A stretch of DNA of 60,950 nt from Bacteroidota bacterium (GTDB lineage: Bacteria; Bacteroidota; Ignavibacteria; Kryptoniales; JAKASW01), in assembly GCA_023480735.1 (NCBI GenBank), contig JAMCXB010000049.1, positions 1 through 60,950 of the forward strand, written 5' to 3'. Below are positions 28,351-37,783 of this stretch, in pieces. The translations under genes and the position numbers were made by a program. Within the stretch, counting starts at the first letter, position 1, and each line of letters starts with the position of its first letter. The notes beneath the pieces were generated by a model. It had not been told where the DNA came from. It saw only the letters and a program-made list of their open reading frames with translations, and searched no databases.

Positions 28351-30366
28351 CTACTCCTTTGCCCTCATCGAATCCCACAACGCGTAGCCGCAGAGCAGAA
28401 TAAACATAACGAGTCCGACCAATTCGCCGTTCGTGGATTCAGCCCAATGTACATTAAACCAGCCGCTGTATCCGAACGGCCACTGCATGTCGATGAATTT
28501 CAGGAATGCGTTGAAGACTCCGAGCAGCGCGCCTCCCGCAATGAAACCGGAAGCTATCAGGGTTCCACGATGCAGCCTCGCGTTGTTCAACTTCTCGTTC
28601 TTACTTCTGGTCGAGACAAACCACGCAATCGCACCGCCGACAAGCAAAGGCGTGTTCAGTTCCTGCGGGATGTACATGCCCAGTGCAAACGCAAGCGGTG
28701 GAATCTTGAGTATCGCGAGCAACAGCGCGATTACACCACCGACGATGTAAAGCATCCAGGGCGTTTGCGCATTCGACATAAGCGGCTTGATAACCGCCGC
28801 CATGGCATTCGCCTGCGGTGCCACGAGACCCTGCTCGCCCGTGAAACCGTAGGCCTTGTTCAGCACGAGTATGACTCCACCGACGGTCGCCGCGGATACA
28901 AGCACGCCGAGGAATTTCCAGGCTTCCTGTTTCTTCGGCGTCGAGCCGAGCCAGTAACCTATCTTGAGATCCGTGATGAACGACCCAGCAACAGCGAGCG
29001 CCGTGCAGACTACGCCTCCTATTATCATCGCGCTCAACATTCCCGACTTTCCCGTCAGTCCGATCTTGACAAGGACTACAGACGACAGGATCAAGGTCAT
29101 AAGTGTCATGCCGGAGACGGGGTTCGTCCCTACAATGGCTATTGCGTTGGCCGCAACTGTCGTAAAGAGAAACGATATAATGATAACAACCAGCAGTGCA
29201 ACAACCGCCTGAAACACTGAAGGAACGACTCCGATGACGAAGAATGCGAAGATTGCAATCGCCGCGAGTAGAATCAGCGTGACGATCCACAGCATTTTTA
29301 TGTCTGTCTGTGTCCGGACCGCATCTTCATCCCCGGCAGATTTCCGATGGGCTATTTCATTGTAGGCAAGTTTGAATGCGCCGGCGATAATCTTCGATGA
29401 ACGTACGATTCCGATAATTCCCGCCATTGCGATTCCGCCGATGCCGATCTGCCTGACGTAATTCTGGAAAATGTCTCCCGGGCCCATCTGGGAGATTAAC
29501 ATGGTAACGCCGGTCCCAAGCGGCGTCGTGAGATGTCTGCCGATCTCGTAAACAAGCGGAACTAGTACGAACCATGACAGGAACGAACCCGCGGCAATGA
29601 TGGCAGAGTACTTCAAGCCTATGATGTATCCAAGACCAAGTATCATGGCAGAGACATCTAGTCTGAAAACCATCTTGAGCTTGTCGGAAAGTATTTGTCC
29701 CCACGAGAATATGCGGGTCGTGACGACCTCAGACCACAGGCCGAAGGCGCTGAATGTAAAATCGAATGCACCACCGATCATTCCGCTCAATACCAGTACC
29801 AGCGCTTCCTTACCCCCTTTTTCGCCGGTGACTAGAATCTCGGTGGTCGCTGTCCCTTCCGGAAAAGGAAGTTTTCCGTGCATGTCCTTGACGAAATATT
29901 TCCTGAACGGAATCAGGAAGAGTATGCCGATGAAACCGCCTAGAGCCGACGCGATAAACATATGGAAGTAACTCGCAGGCAAGGCAAGTATGTACAGTGC
30001 CGGTATCGTAAAGATTGCACCTGCTACGACGCTTCCGGAAGCGGAGCCGATAGATTGGATAATGACATTCTGACCGAGCCCGTTCGGCTTCCTGGCAAGC
30101 CCGGTGACGCCGACGGCCAGTATCGCAATCGGTATCGCGGCTTCAAACACTTGCCCGATCTTCAAACCAGAATATGCCGCAGCTGCAGAAAACAGCACAG
30201 CCATCGCAAGCCCCCATGTCACCGACCACACCGTAACTTCAGGATAGACCTTCCCCGGCGACATTACCGGCTGGTATTCTTCTCCTTCTTTCAGTTCTGT
30301 GAATGCGTTTTCAGGAAGAGTCTTGGCTTCTTGTCCCGCCGGGCGGATTTCTTCAGACTGGTCCAT
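28351..30366 (-). CDS. OPT-family oligopeptide transporter
   Basis: 671 residues with about 15 hydrophobic segments. Recognisable OPT pieces are VTWGLAMAVLFSAAAAYSGLKIGQVFEAAIPIAILAVG near the N-terminus, KLPFPEGTATTEILVTGEKGGKEA and GPGDIFQNYVRQIGIGGIAMAGIIG. Proteins of this subgroup import oligopeptides (or metal chelates) across the inner membrane with protons. pepT, an aminotripeptidase, lies directly upstream on the same strand, which fits peptide uptake followed by digestion. Confidence 0.92.
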   Translation of the reverse strand: MDQSEEIRPAGQEAKTLPENAFTELKEGEEYQPVMSPGKVYPEVTVWSVTWGLAMAVLFSAAAAYSGLKIGQVFEAAIPIAILAVGVTGLARKPNGLGQNVIIQSIGSASGSVVAGAIFTIPALYILALPASYFHMFIASALGGFIGILFLIPFRKYFVKDMHGKLPFPEGTATTEILVTGEKGGKEALVLVLSGMIGGAFDFTFSAFGLWSEVVTTRIFSWGQILSDKLKMVFRLDVSAMILGLGYIIGLKYSAIIAAGSFLSWFVLVPLVYEIGRHLTTPLGTGVTMLISQMGPGDIFQNYVRQIGIGGIAMAGIIGIVRSSKIIAGAFKLAYNEIAHRKSAGDEDAVRTQTDIKMLWIVTLILLAAIAIFAFFVIGVVPSVFQAVVALLVVIIISFLFTTVAANAIAIVGTNPVSGMTLMTLILSSVVLVKIGLTGKSGMLSAMIIGGVVCTALAVAGSFITDLKIGYWLGSTPKKQEAWKFLGVLVSAATVGGVILVLNKAYGFTGEQGLVAPQANAMAAVIKPLMSNAQTPWMLYIVGGVIALLLAILKIPPLAFALGMYIPQELNTPLLVGGAIAWFVSTRSKNEKLNNARLHRGTLIASGFIAGGALLGVFNAFLKFIDMQWPFGYSGWFNVHWAESTNGELVGLVMFILLCGYALWDSMRAKE

Positions 30367-30547
30367 TGCAACTCCTTTTAAGTGGTGAAATTGCGATTAG
30401 TAATCGACATCTATGTGTTTATGGAAATCAGTTCAGTCCCCAACAAACCTGCACATCTGCCTATCAGTATTCACAAATTCTCCTGATCAGCATACTTGTA
30501 TCCCTTTTCGTCCCTTTTCGCCTTCTCAACTTCTCATCGTCTTCTGT

Positions 30548-31786
30548 TTAGCTGCTCTTCTCCGCCCAAATTTGAATAGTTTGAAGAGCCGTCCCGACGG
30601 CCTTTTCCATTCCCCAAACGTTTACCCATTCCATCCGTCCGTGAAAGTTCGCGCCGCCGGTGAAAATGTTTGGAGTTGGAAGTCCCGCTTCTGTAAGTTT
30701 CGATCCGTCTGTACCGCCACGAATCGGCTTCCATTCCGGCTCCAACCCAGCTCGCTTCGCACCTTCGAACAAATAGTCCGCCACGCGAGTATCCTTTTCC
30801 ACTCCCTCGCGCATATTCCGGTATTGCTCGTTAACCTTTACAGTGATGTTGGCCTTCGGAAACATCGGCTGCACTTCTGCTACGACTCCGTCGACAATTT
30901 TCTTCAGCCTATCGAGTCCCTCTGTCCTGAAATCACGGAAAAGGATCTTCACCGAAGATTTACCGACTCCGCCTTCCAGCACGTATGGGTGTATATAAGG
31001 ATCGTAACCGTCCGTCATTTCGGGTGAAATATCTTTCGGCAGGCGTGCGATGATTTCGGATATAACTCGTACGGAGTTCACCATGACATTCTTCGCCGTT
31101 CCGGGGTGGATATCGCGGCCTTCAACAGTGATCACACAGGAGTTGGCGCTGAACGTTTCCTTATTGAGTTCGCCAGGCGTATCACCGTCAACGGTGTAAG
31201 CGAACTCCGCTCCGAACTTCTTTATATCGAAATACTTGGTCCCCGCGCCCACTTCCTCGTCCGGTGTAAATCCTATCTTGATTTCGCCGTGCGGAATCTT
31301 CGTGTTATTCATCAGTTCCTGCACAACGGTCATCACGGCAGCGACTCCCGCTTTGTCATCTGCGCCGAGCAAAGTGGTCCCGTCGGCCGTCACGATTGGC
31401 TTTCCGACCGCGAGTTTCAATGAGGGGTTCTCCGATTCCTTGATGACGATATTCGTGTCACCCGGCAACACGATGTCACCGCCCTTGTATTCCTTGATTA
31501 CCTGCGGTTTCACATTCGCACCCGTCACTTCCGGCGAGGTATCGACATGTGCAATCAGCCCAATGACCGGCACGTGCGTCTGGACATTCGAAGGAATCGT
31601 CGCCATCACGTAACCATACTTGTCGATATCGACCCGTGGGACGCCAAGATCCTTTAGTTCCTTCACGAGAAGGTTCAACAGATCCAGCTGCTTCAGCGTG
31701 CTCGGATAAGTGTCGGAGTCTTCCTTTGACTGCGTATCGATAACGACGTAGCGGAGAAATCTGTCAAGAACAGTCTCGGTTGGCAT
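30548..31786 (-). CDS. pepT: Peptidase T (tripeptide aminopeptidase)
   Basis: 412 residues, normal length, M20B family. The two-zinc centre is visible: GLIAHVDTSPEVTG, LLGADDKAGVAAVM, GFTPDEEVGAGTKYFD, TVDGDTPGELNKETFSA and RGGTDGSKLTEAGLPTPNIFTGG with NFHGRMEW near the end. It removes the N-terminal residue of tripeptides in the cytoplasm. The gene precedes the OPT transporter on the same strand with 181 bases between, so the pair may work together in peptide use. Confidence 0.95.
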   Translation of the reverse strand: MPTETVLDRFLRYVVIDTQSKEDSDTYPSTLKQLDLLNLLVKELKDLGVPRVDIDKYGYVMATIPSNVQTHVPVIGLIAHVDTSPEVTGANVKPQVIKEYKGGDIVLPGDTNIVIKESENPSLKLAVGKPIVTADGTTLLGADDKAGVAAVMTVVQELMNNTKIPHGEIKIGFTPDEEVGAGTKYFDIKKFGAEFAYTVDGDTPGELNKETFSANSCVITVEGRDIHPGTAKNVMVNSVRVISEIIARLPKDISPEMTDGYDPYIHPYVLEGGVGKSSVKILFRDFRTEGLDRLKKIVDGVVAEVQPMFPKANITVKVNEQYRNMREGVEKDTRVADYLFEGAKRAGLEPEWKPIRGGTDGSKLTEAGLPTPNIFTGGANFHGRMEWVNVWGMEKAVGTALQTIQIWAEKSS

Positions 31787-31960
31787 GCTAACCTCTCGAT
31801 GTAAGTTATTGAATCTGAGCAGCGGATTGTTTGACCTTTATCCGCCATCAAATAGGCATTGTGATTTCGAGTTCCGGACACGACTGCTGCCCTGTCTCTT
31901 TTATTGCCGAAAAGTTACCGTACCCCAGCAAGAAATTCAACATGCACACATCCCGAGAAT

Positions 31961-32075
31961 GTAATGCCTCACTGAAAGGGTTATTTCTCTCGCAAAGGCG
32001 CCAAGAAGGCAAAGAAATGTTGACGAGCGGTTCGCTTTGCGAGCGGCTTGGCGAGAAACCATAAGTGTGGGGTTA
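31961..32075 (-). mobile_element. MITE-like element, copy B (115 bp, inverted)
   Basis: Opposite in orientation to copies A and C. Read on the minus strand it begins TAACCCCACACTTATGG and ends CAGTGAGGCATTAC. It is flanked by perfect 9-bp direct repeats, CCCGAGAAT, at 31952-31960 and 32076-32084. It lacks 8 bases of the interior of copy A. It lies between pepT and the DipZ-like gene. Confidence 0.9.
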
Positions 32076-32141
32076 CCCGAGAATCCAGGATTCAAAGCCT
32101 GCCTCTCAAGGAAGGTTCCGTCTCGAACCCTGATCATTACT

Positions 32142-33188
32142 TCATCCGAATGTAAATGCAAACGCCTCTACTCCCGGTGTCTCGAACTGCAATCGCAGGA
32201 CGTGGCTCTCCTTCCTTCCTTTGAGGTTGATAAGACTATAGAGTCGCGCCGAGTCTATCATGATGACCCCGTCTTTGACATCCGAGCCGGCATCGGCGCT
32301 GTTGACAGGCTTTCCATCAAGAAGCACTTTCACTTTGGCGCCGATGCCTGCGCTTCCCGGGCGCAGCACAAGAAAGACCTTATCGGCGTAGAAATGATAT
32401 TCGAGAGTTGCATTCTTGCCTGCGACGGCTTCGTGTTGTCTTATCACCCACTGACCGCCCAGGCTGAATGAGCTCACGGCTGGTTTACTGGCGAGGACGA
32501 ATTCCCGCTGCCCGGTCGCGAGAGTTCCTGTCGGGTAAAAGTATTCCATATTGGTGTATATCGCCACCGCAGTGAGCAGCATTACCAATCCGAACCCCTG
32601 TTGTATTTTACCGAGATGAGCAGAGAGAAACCTGGTTCTGGTTATAACACGTTGTCCGCCATAGGCGAAAATGAACAGAGGTATTCCTACGCCCGCAACA
32701 TAAGCCGCTGTAATCATAATGACCGCAAACGTCACTTTGCCGGTGGCTGCAAGTGTCACGATAGCGGCAAGTATCGGTCCCGCGCATGGCGACCAGACAA
32801 TTCCCAGCGAAAGACCCGTCAGGAAACCCGCTCCGAATCCGCTTCCCTGTTTCGATCTCTGTCCAAAGAGGCTGCTGGGCCAGCTTATGGAGCCTTCAAT
32901 GATTCTTGAGAGAGCCGGGATAACCATCGTTAACCCCAGGATTCCGATGACGAACACGGCTACAACACGAAGTGCGTCGGGATTGAAATGGAATATCTTT
33001 ACAAGGTAAGATATTGCCAAAGTGAAAAAGCCGAAGCCGAGCATGACACCGAGAGTAATGCCAAGCGGCCTCTTGCGCCCTTTGCCGGCAACAGATGAGG
33101 AAAGGATAATCGGCAGGATCGGCCAGATACACGGAGCGAGAATTGTCACCAGACCGGCCAGAAATGCGAATATGATCAGCGTTATCAT
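32142..33188 (-). CDS. DipZ-like protein: CcdA membrane domain joined directly to the DipZ C-terminal domain
   Basis: 348 residues. The first ~215 form a six-helix CcdA/DsbD-type electron carrier with its two cysteines in LAPCIWPILPIIL (C20) and VWSPCAGPILAAIV (about C138); this part moves reducing power from cytoplasmic thioredoxin across the inner membrane. The last ~110 residues (FSLGGQWVIRQHEAV through VKVLLDGKPVNSADAGSDV and ending FETPGVEAFAFTFG) match my knowledge of the carbohydrate-binding-like end of DipZ. In usual DipZ proteins a thioredoxin/redoxin domain sits between these two; here only a ~25-residue linker is present and no CxxC occurs. It must hand electrons to a separate partner, or has another role. 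Confidence 0.8.
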   Translation of the reverse strand: MITLIIFAFLAGLVTILAPCIWPILPIILSSSVAGKGRKRPLGITLGVMLGFGFFTLAISYLVKIFHFNPDALRVVAVFVIGILGLTMVIPALSRIIEGSISWPSSLFGQRSKQGSGFGAGFLTGLSLGIVWSPCAGPILAAIVTLAATGKVTFAVIMITAAYVAGVGIPLFIFAYGGQRVITRTRFLSAHLGKIQQGFGLVMLLTAVAIYTNMEYFYPTGTLATGQREFVLASKPAVSSFSLGGQWVIRQHEAVAGKNATLEYHFYADKVFLVLRPGSAGIGAKVKVLLDGKPVNSADAGSDVKDGVIMIDSARLYSLINLKGRKESHVLRLQFETPGVEAFAFTFG

Positions 33189-33775
33189 GACATACTCTCT
33201 GTATTATATCTACTAATTCCATAAACCAGGAGCGAGAGACGAAGTTCCGTTTTGTTTTGTTCAATGAGGCCTGCAATCAACAATGTTTACGGAAAACCCG
33301 CAGTTGATTTCCGAGACTGTATTCTGCGGTTAGCAATTAGGACGGAGAGTTGGGGTCTCACTTAGCCCAACATTAGTTCCCCAAAAATCCCGAGGAACGC
33401 GAGAGATGGCTCCTTTTTGCCATTTACTCGAGGGATAAACTGGCTCGCAGAAAAAGGCTCTCGGGATGAAACGCAACAACTGTCTTCTGTGTTGTCTTCT
33501 TGTTGGCATGCTGAGCATGATGAGTCGGGGAGTCAACGATGTGGTCAAGGCTGAGATGAGACACGGTTTAACACACCGGGAAGTCGAAAGGCAATTCCCG
33601 TTAAGAGAATATGAGACAGAAGTGCCTGTTTGTATTATCTCCGTTCTGACGGACACTATACCGAGGAGTCCAGACGGGAGCGCCTAGCCGGAGAGATTTT
33701 GTATGCCGGTAAAATCAATATACGAGACTGCATAAGGAGTATTATGGCTCCTCTGAGAAACGAGAGTGACGAGAG
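33189..33775. other. Gap between the DipZ-like and GH5-like genes
   Basis: 587 bases. Small frames exist on both strands (for example 33466-33687 plus and 33330-33656 minus), but neither has a usable ribosome binding site or a recognisable product. I saw no double palindrome, sigma-54 motif or MITE here. Confidence 0.4.
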
Positions 33776-35773
33776 ATGAAGACGATCTATGCCAGGATTA
33801 TGAAACGCACTAAAATCCTGATGGCTGCATTATTGATTTCTATCCCATTCATTCAAACACCTGCCGTTACCCAATCGCGAATTCCTTTTTCGAACAAAAA
33901 TGTTTTTCTTAGCGGCGCGAACGTCGCGTGGGTCAGCTTTGCCGGTGACCTCGGGCCGCGAAGTGCGAGTTCTCCCAACAATGTAAACTTCTCACGCTTC
34001 CAGACCATATTTCAGACGGTCCATCAAAATGGCGGAAACGTGATGCGGCTTTGGCTATTCACAAACGGAGTCAACACTCCGGCCTTTGGCTCAAACGGGT
34101 ACGTGACCGGCTCCGGACCGTATACAATTCAGGATCTCAGGAAGATTCTCATTTTGGCTCAACAGAATAATATCGGGTTGATACTCTGTCTTTGGTCGTT
34201 CGACATGCTGAGCGAGCCGCCGTCGGAGAACATGACGTCCACTCAGCTCAGCAACAATTATAATTTGCTTACCGACACATCGTATACAATGGCGTTTATT
34301 CGAAATGCACTTGTGCCAATGGTGGACTCGGTCAAGGATAATCCCGCAGTTGTCGCCTGGGAGATATTCAATGAACCGGAAGGACTGGCACCCCCGATCG
34401 CCTGGGGAGGATACCAGCATGTTCAAATGTCAGATATTCAACGATGCGTTAATCTCATGGCTGGAGCAATCCATAGGGCAGATCCCAGCGCCCTCGTCAC
34501 GAACGGAGCCGTGGGTTTCTTCAGCATAACCGACGTTAATCCCCCGCTGTCAGCCAGGAAGTCCTCGTTGAAAACATTGAACAGTATCTCTCCGGATGAG
34601 CTGAAAAGTATCACGGACAATTTTAACCAGACGCACAGAACAGATTTTACTGTGCCCGAGATGCAGGCATTCATGGATAAGATAGCGTCCTTAACGGATT
34701 ACAACTACTATAGAGACGACCGCCTGATAGCGGCGGGCGGAGATCCACTCGGGACGCTTGACTTCTACTCCGTTCATTATTACACATGGGAGGGCGCCGC
34801 AGTCGCCCCATTTCTCGTTCCATGCTCAACATGGAATTTGACAAAACCCCTTGTGATTGCAGAATTCATGTTCTCAAATCTTCTCGGAAGCAATCTTTTC
34901 ACTAACCTGGCGTGGTCGTCTATTTATCCGAGCATTTACTCTAACGGTTATGCCGGTGCGCTCGAGTGGTCGTACGGCAGCGCCGGCTCATCCGAGAAAT
35001 CGGAGACGATGCAGTCGTTGAGTTCTATGCACGACGATCATCCTGCAGATGTTGGCATAAACATCGTCAATCAGGCGCTGGATGCTTCTGTGACGGCTTC
35101 CTCAAACGACACAACCTCCGATCCGGCGAGCAGCCCTCTAAACATTACTGACGGCAATATATCGACCCGTTGGCAGGCAAGTTCATCGTCGTCGCAATGG
35201 GTGCAAATTGACCTGGGAAAGGTGGACTCCATCGGAAGGATAGTCATCTATTGGGCGAAACAGACCTACGCCGAACAGATTTCAGTGGAGATTTCAAGTG
35301 ATCTCAAGAACTGGTCATTGCTCAAGTCGGCATCTCAGAACTCCAGCGGTTCGGACGATGTCGAGACTTTTGAGTATCTCCACGGAGCTGCAAGATACAT
35401 CCAGTTTCAATTTACTCAGCCGAGAAACGGCCCGTATTCCATTTCTGAGATCCAGGTTTACGGCGACAGCGCCTCCGTCGATTCGATAGTGCCGATTCAT
35501 ACTGTACCGACGGCTTTTGCCCTAAGCCAGAACTACCCCAATCCGTTCAATCCTACGACTACAATTAGCTATCAGTTGCCGTCAAACGCCTTCGTGACAC
35601 TGAAGGTTTATGACATACTGGGAAGAGAAGTGGCCACACTAGTTGACGCGGAACAGACGGCCGGGAGCCATGAAGTATCCTTCAATGGGGGTACGGTGGC
35701 AAGCGGCGTGTACATATATAGAATAACAGCGGGAAACCACACTGCCACCCGGAAGATGGTCCTCTTAAAATAA
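33776..35773 (+). CDS. Secreted GH5-like glycoside hydrolase with CBM32-like module and T9SS tail
   Basis: 665 residues. A signal peptide (ILMAALLISIPFIQTPAVTQ) is followed by a cellulase-like TIM barrel at ~35-420. The catalytic acid lies in VAWEIFNEPEG (E200), the YSVHYYTWEG stretch is typical, and the likely nucleophile is in LVIAEFMF (E363). Next, ~440-570 resembles an F5/8 type C (CBM32) module: NITDGNISTRWQASSSSSQW, then VQIDLGKVDSIGRIVIYW. The last ~85 residues form a T9SS type A tail (FALSQNYPNPFNPTTTISYQ through KVYDILGREVATLVD to RKMVLLK). It is expected to cleave beta-mannan or a related polysaccharide at the cell surface; the substrate is not certain. Starts at 33776 or 33800 are both possible. 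Confidence 0.85.
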   Translation: MKTIYARIMKRTKILMAALLISIPFIQTPAVTQSRIPFSNKNVFLSGANVAWVSFAGDLGPRSASSPNNVNFSRFQTIFQTVHQNGGNVMRLWLFTNGVNTPAFGSNGYVTGSGPYTIQDLRKILILAQQNNIGLILCLWSFDMLSEPPSENMTSTQLSNNYNLLTDTSYTMAFIRNALVPMVDSVKDNPAVVAWEIFNEPEGLAPPIAWGGYQHVQMSDIQRCVNLMAGAIHRADPSALVTNGAVGFFSITDVNPPLSARKSSLKTLNSISPDELKSITDNFNQTHRTDFTVPEMQAFMDKIASLTDYNYYRDDRLIAAGGDPLGTLDFYSVHYYTWEGAAVAPFLVPCSTWNLTKPLVIAEFMFSNLLGSNLFTNLAWSSIYPSIYSNGYAGALEWSYGSAGSSEKSETMQSLSSMHDDHPADVGINIVNQALDASVTASSNDTTSDPASSPLNITDGNISTRWQASSSSSQWVQIDLGKVDSIGRIVIYWAKQTYAEQISVEISSDLKNWSLLKSASQNSSGSDDVETFEYLHGAARYIQFQFTQPRNGPYSISEIQVYGDSASVDSIVPIHTVPTAFALSQNYPNPFNPTTTISYQLPSNAFVTLKVYDILGREVATLVDAEQTAGSHEVSFNGGTVASGVYIYRITAGNHTATRKMVLLK

Positions 35774-36346
35774 TTCCGAATTATGCCTGAGCGTCCCGGC
35801 GCCGGTCATTTCACGGTGGAGCGGCTCGTATCCGGCTTCAAGAACAAATCGGCCAATTTTGTTTGCGCGCTCAGTATGATGTTACCCATGATTCTCCAGA
35901 GAGAACGATGAGATAAGATATTCCTCCGAAACTATCGGGGTTCGGAGGAAAAGCGAATACCTGCGGCAGCATCTCCTTGACAGGTAGAGGCGATTTGGCG
36001 GCTGTTGTTTTAGTATAGCTCATAGGCAGAACGCATAATCATCATGATTATCGGGTTTGCCCGCGCGACGCGACTTATTTCACAGGTGATGAGCATGACC
36101 TTGAGTAGCTTGACAGTCTCTTTGCAGAAGTCACCATTCAATGAATTCTCGGCAAGCCATCACCAGAATTAACAGTTAATTCCTTTCACCGGTTTCAGAT
36201 CCTTCCGGCAATCGCAGACTAGCTCCCACATGTGCAGACATGCATGAGCAGACTTTAGTGAGTTGCGGACAGGATAGGCGGGTCGATAACCAGACCGCCT
36301 TCATTAACAATGGATCTTTTGTGGTTCCCCCAGAGAGAGATGTCGA
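35774..36346. other. Gap between the GH5-like gene and the histidine kinase
   Basis: 573 bases without a supported gene. It holds an 8-bp stem, CCTCCGAA / TTCGGAGG (35923-35948), with no T run, which may end one of the two convergent transcripts. Nothing else recognised. Confidence 0.4.
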
Positions 36347-37702
36347 TCAAAAGACTATCGTAAGCACTGTTTTTTCATCGGGTTGAGACCATACGCTGAT
36401 CAAGGCATGGTGCAAATGCAGTATCTGGCGGGAGAGACTTAACCCGATTCCGGAACCATTCTCTCTCGTAGTAAAGAACGGGATGAAAATCTTCTCCTGC
36501 ACGTCTTTGGGAATCCCTGATCCGTTGTCCTCTACGCGTATACTTATCTTTCCCTTTTCTTCAAGTTGAGCCGACAGGTTAATCTGTCCGCCTGTCTTAC
36601 CATCCAGAGCCTGGATGGAATTCATGAGAAGGTTGAGAAGTACCTGCTCCAGCAAGTCCGGATCTGCCGTTAGCTCGAGCGACTGAGGATTAACGTTGGT
36701 TGTGAGGCTTATGCCATTTTCGTTTACAGCCGACCTGACGAGCTGTTCCACGCGAGAAAACAACATCCAGATTGGGAAAATCCTAAACTTCGGATTCGGG
36801 ATATGCGTAAGAGTCCTGTAAGAATTGACGAAACGAAGCAGCCCCTCACTTCTGGCCTCTATAGTCCGCACTGCAGTTTGAACGTCTTCAAAAGCCGGTG
36901 GGACAGACTCTCCGTTCTCCCGGGATTGCGAGTGCGTGTCGGACAGAAGCTTGTTCGCGGTCGAAGCCAGCGACGCTATCGGAGCGATTGAGTTTACAAT
37001 TTCATGCGTCAATACCCGAATCAAATTCTGCCAGGCGTCGAGTTCTATCTCTTCCAGTTCACCTCGCATGTCCTGTAACGACGCAAGTGTATAGCTCACT
37101 TCTCTCATTCTGAATCCGGATATCTGTATGGCAAGCCGCACCGAGACGTTGCTGCTCTCTATACGCACAAGATTCCTCTTTCGTGGGTTCGTACTCGCGA
37201 GCGCCTCGAACAGATCGTTGCTTATCGGCCTGAGCTCTCTCACGTTCTTGAGCTGCGCCACTCCGAGTAACCGTTTGGCAGCCCGGTTTATCATATCGAT
37301 CTTTCCATCCTGCCGGAAGACAATCAGACCGACGGTGAGTTGTTCGACGACAAACTGGAAATATTGAAATTGATCTTCGGTTTCAACTTTCATCTCCTCG
37401 AATCTCTGAGCTATTCTGTTGAGGGTCCTGTTCAGTTCATCGAATGCTTTGCTCTGCCTGGTCATGCTGAAAGTCTGCGTGAAATCAGCCGCCTCGACGG
37501 CTTCCAGAAATCTGGCCAGGTTCCGGTTTTTCTTCTCGATCCATCGTATGAAGGAGAAAACCTGGTACAACGCCAGAATGCCCATGAGTGCGGCCATCTC
37601 GTACAAACTAGAATGGAAAAGGAGGTAGGTAAATAACGAAATAGTCACGGTCATCAACAATGTGCGCGACGCTGTGGCCAGCCGGAAACGGTCGAGGGTC
37701 AT
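36347..37702 (-). CDS. Membrane sensor histidine kinase (NtrY/AtoS-like), partner of the next regulator
   Basis: 451 residues. Two hydrophobic segments near the N-terminus ([17 protein letters not shown] and [16 protein letters not shown]) leave almost no periplasmic loop. A linker and a PAS-like domain (~120-190: [20 protein letters not shown], then [11 protein letters not shown]) are followed by the phosphoacceptor box [18 protein letters not shown]. The HATPase domain has [40 protein letters not shown] and [18 protein letters not shown]. It lies 81 bases after the stop of the sigma-54 response regulator gene on the same strand, so the two form a two-component pair. The lack of an external sensor domain suggests it senses the membrane or a partner such as the divergent ABC transporter. 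Confidence 0.92.
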   Translation of the reverse strand: MTLDRFRLATASRTLLMTVTISLFTYLLFHSSLYEMAALMGILALYQVFSFIRWIEKKNRNLARFLEAVEAADFTQTFSMTRQSKAFDELNRTLNRIAQRFEEMKVETEDQFQYFQFVVEQLTVGLIVFRQDGKIDMINRAAKRLLGVAQLKNVRELRPISNDLFEALASTNPRKRNLVRIESSNVSVRLAIQISGFRMREVSYTLASLQDMRGELEEIELDAWQNLIRVLTHEIVNSIAPIASLASTANKLLSDTHSQSRENGESVPPAFEDVQTAVRTIEARSEGLLRFVNSYRTLTHIPNPKFRIFPIWMLFSRVEQLVRSAVNENGISLTTNVNPQSLELTADPDLLEQVLLNLLMNSIQALDGKTGGQINLSAQLEEKGKISIRVEDNGSGIPKDVQEKIFIPFFTTRENGSGIGLSLSRQILHLHHALISVWSQPDEKTVLTIVF

Positions 37703-37783
37703 CAGGGAGCTCTTCGGTTAGCTCTTGATCCTAGCGAGAGGGTGGATTGAACCACCGTCATTTCGTATTGTGCGACAAACCAT

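Noticed and set aside
28273-29220. A 315-codon frame on the plus strand
   Set aside because: Antisense to the OPT transporter; the translation is Arg-rich and typical of a shadow frame.
33330-33687. Short overlapping frames on both strands in the gap before the GH5-like gene
   Set aside because: No ribosome binding site, no recognisable domain, and the Cys-rich translation looks like chance.
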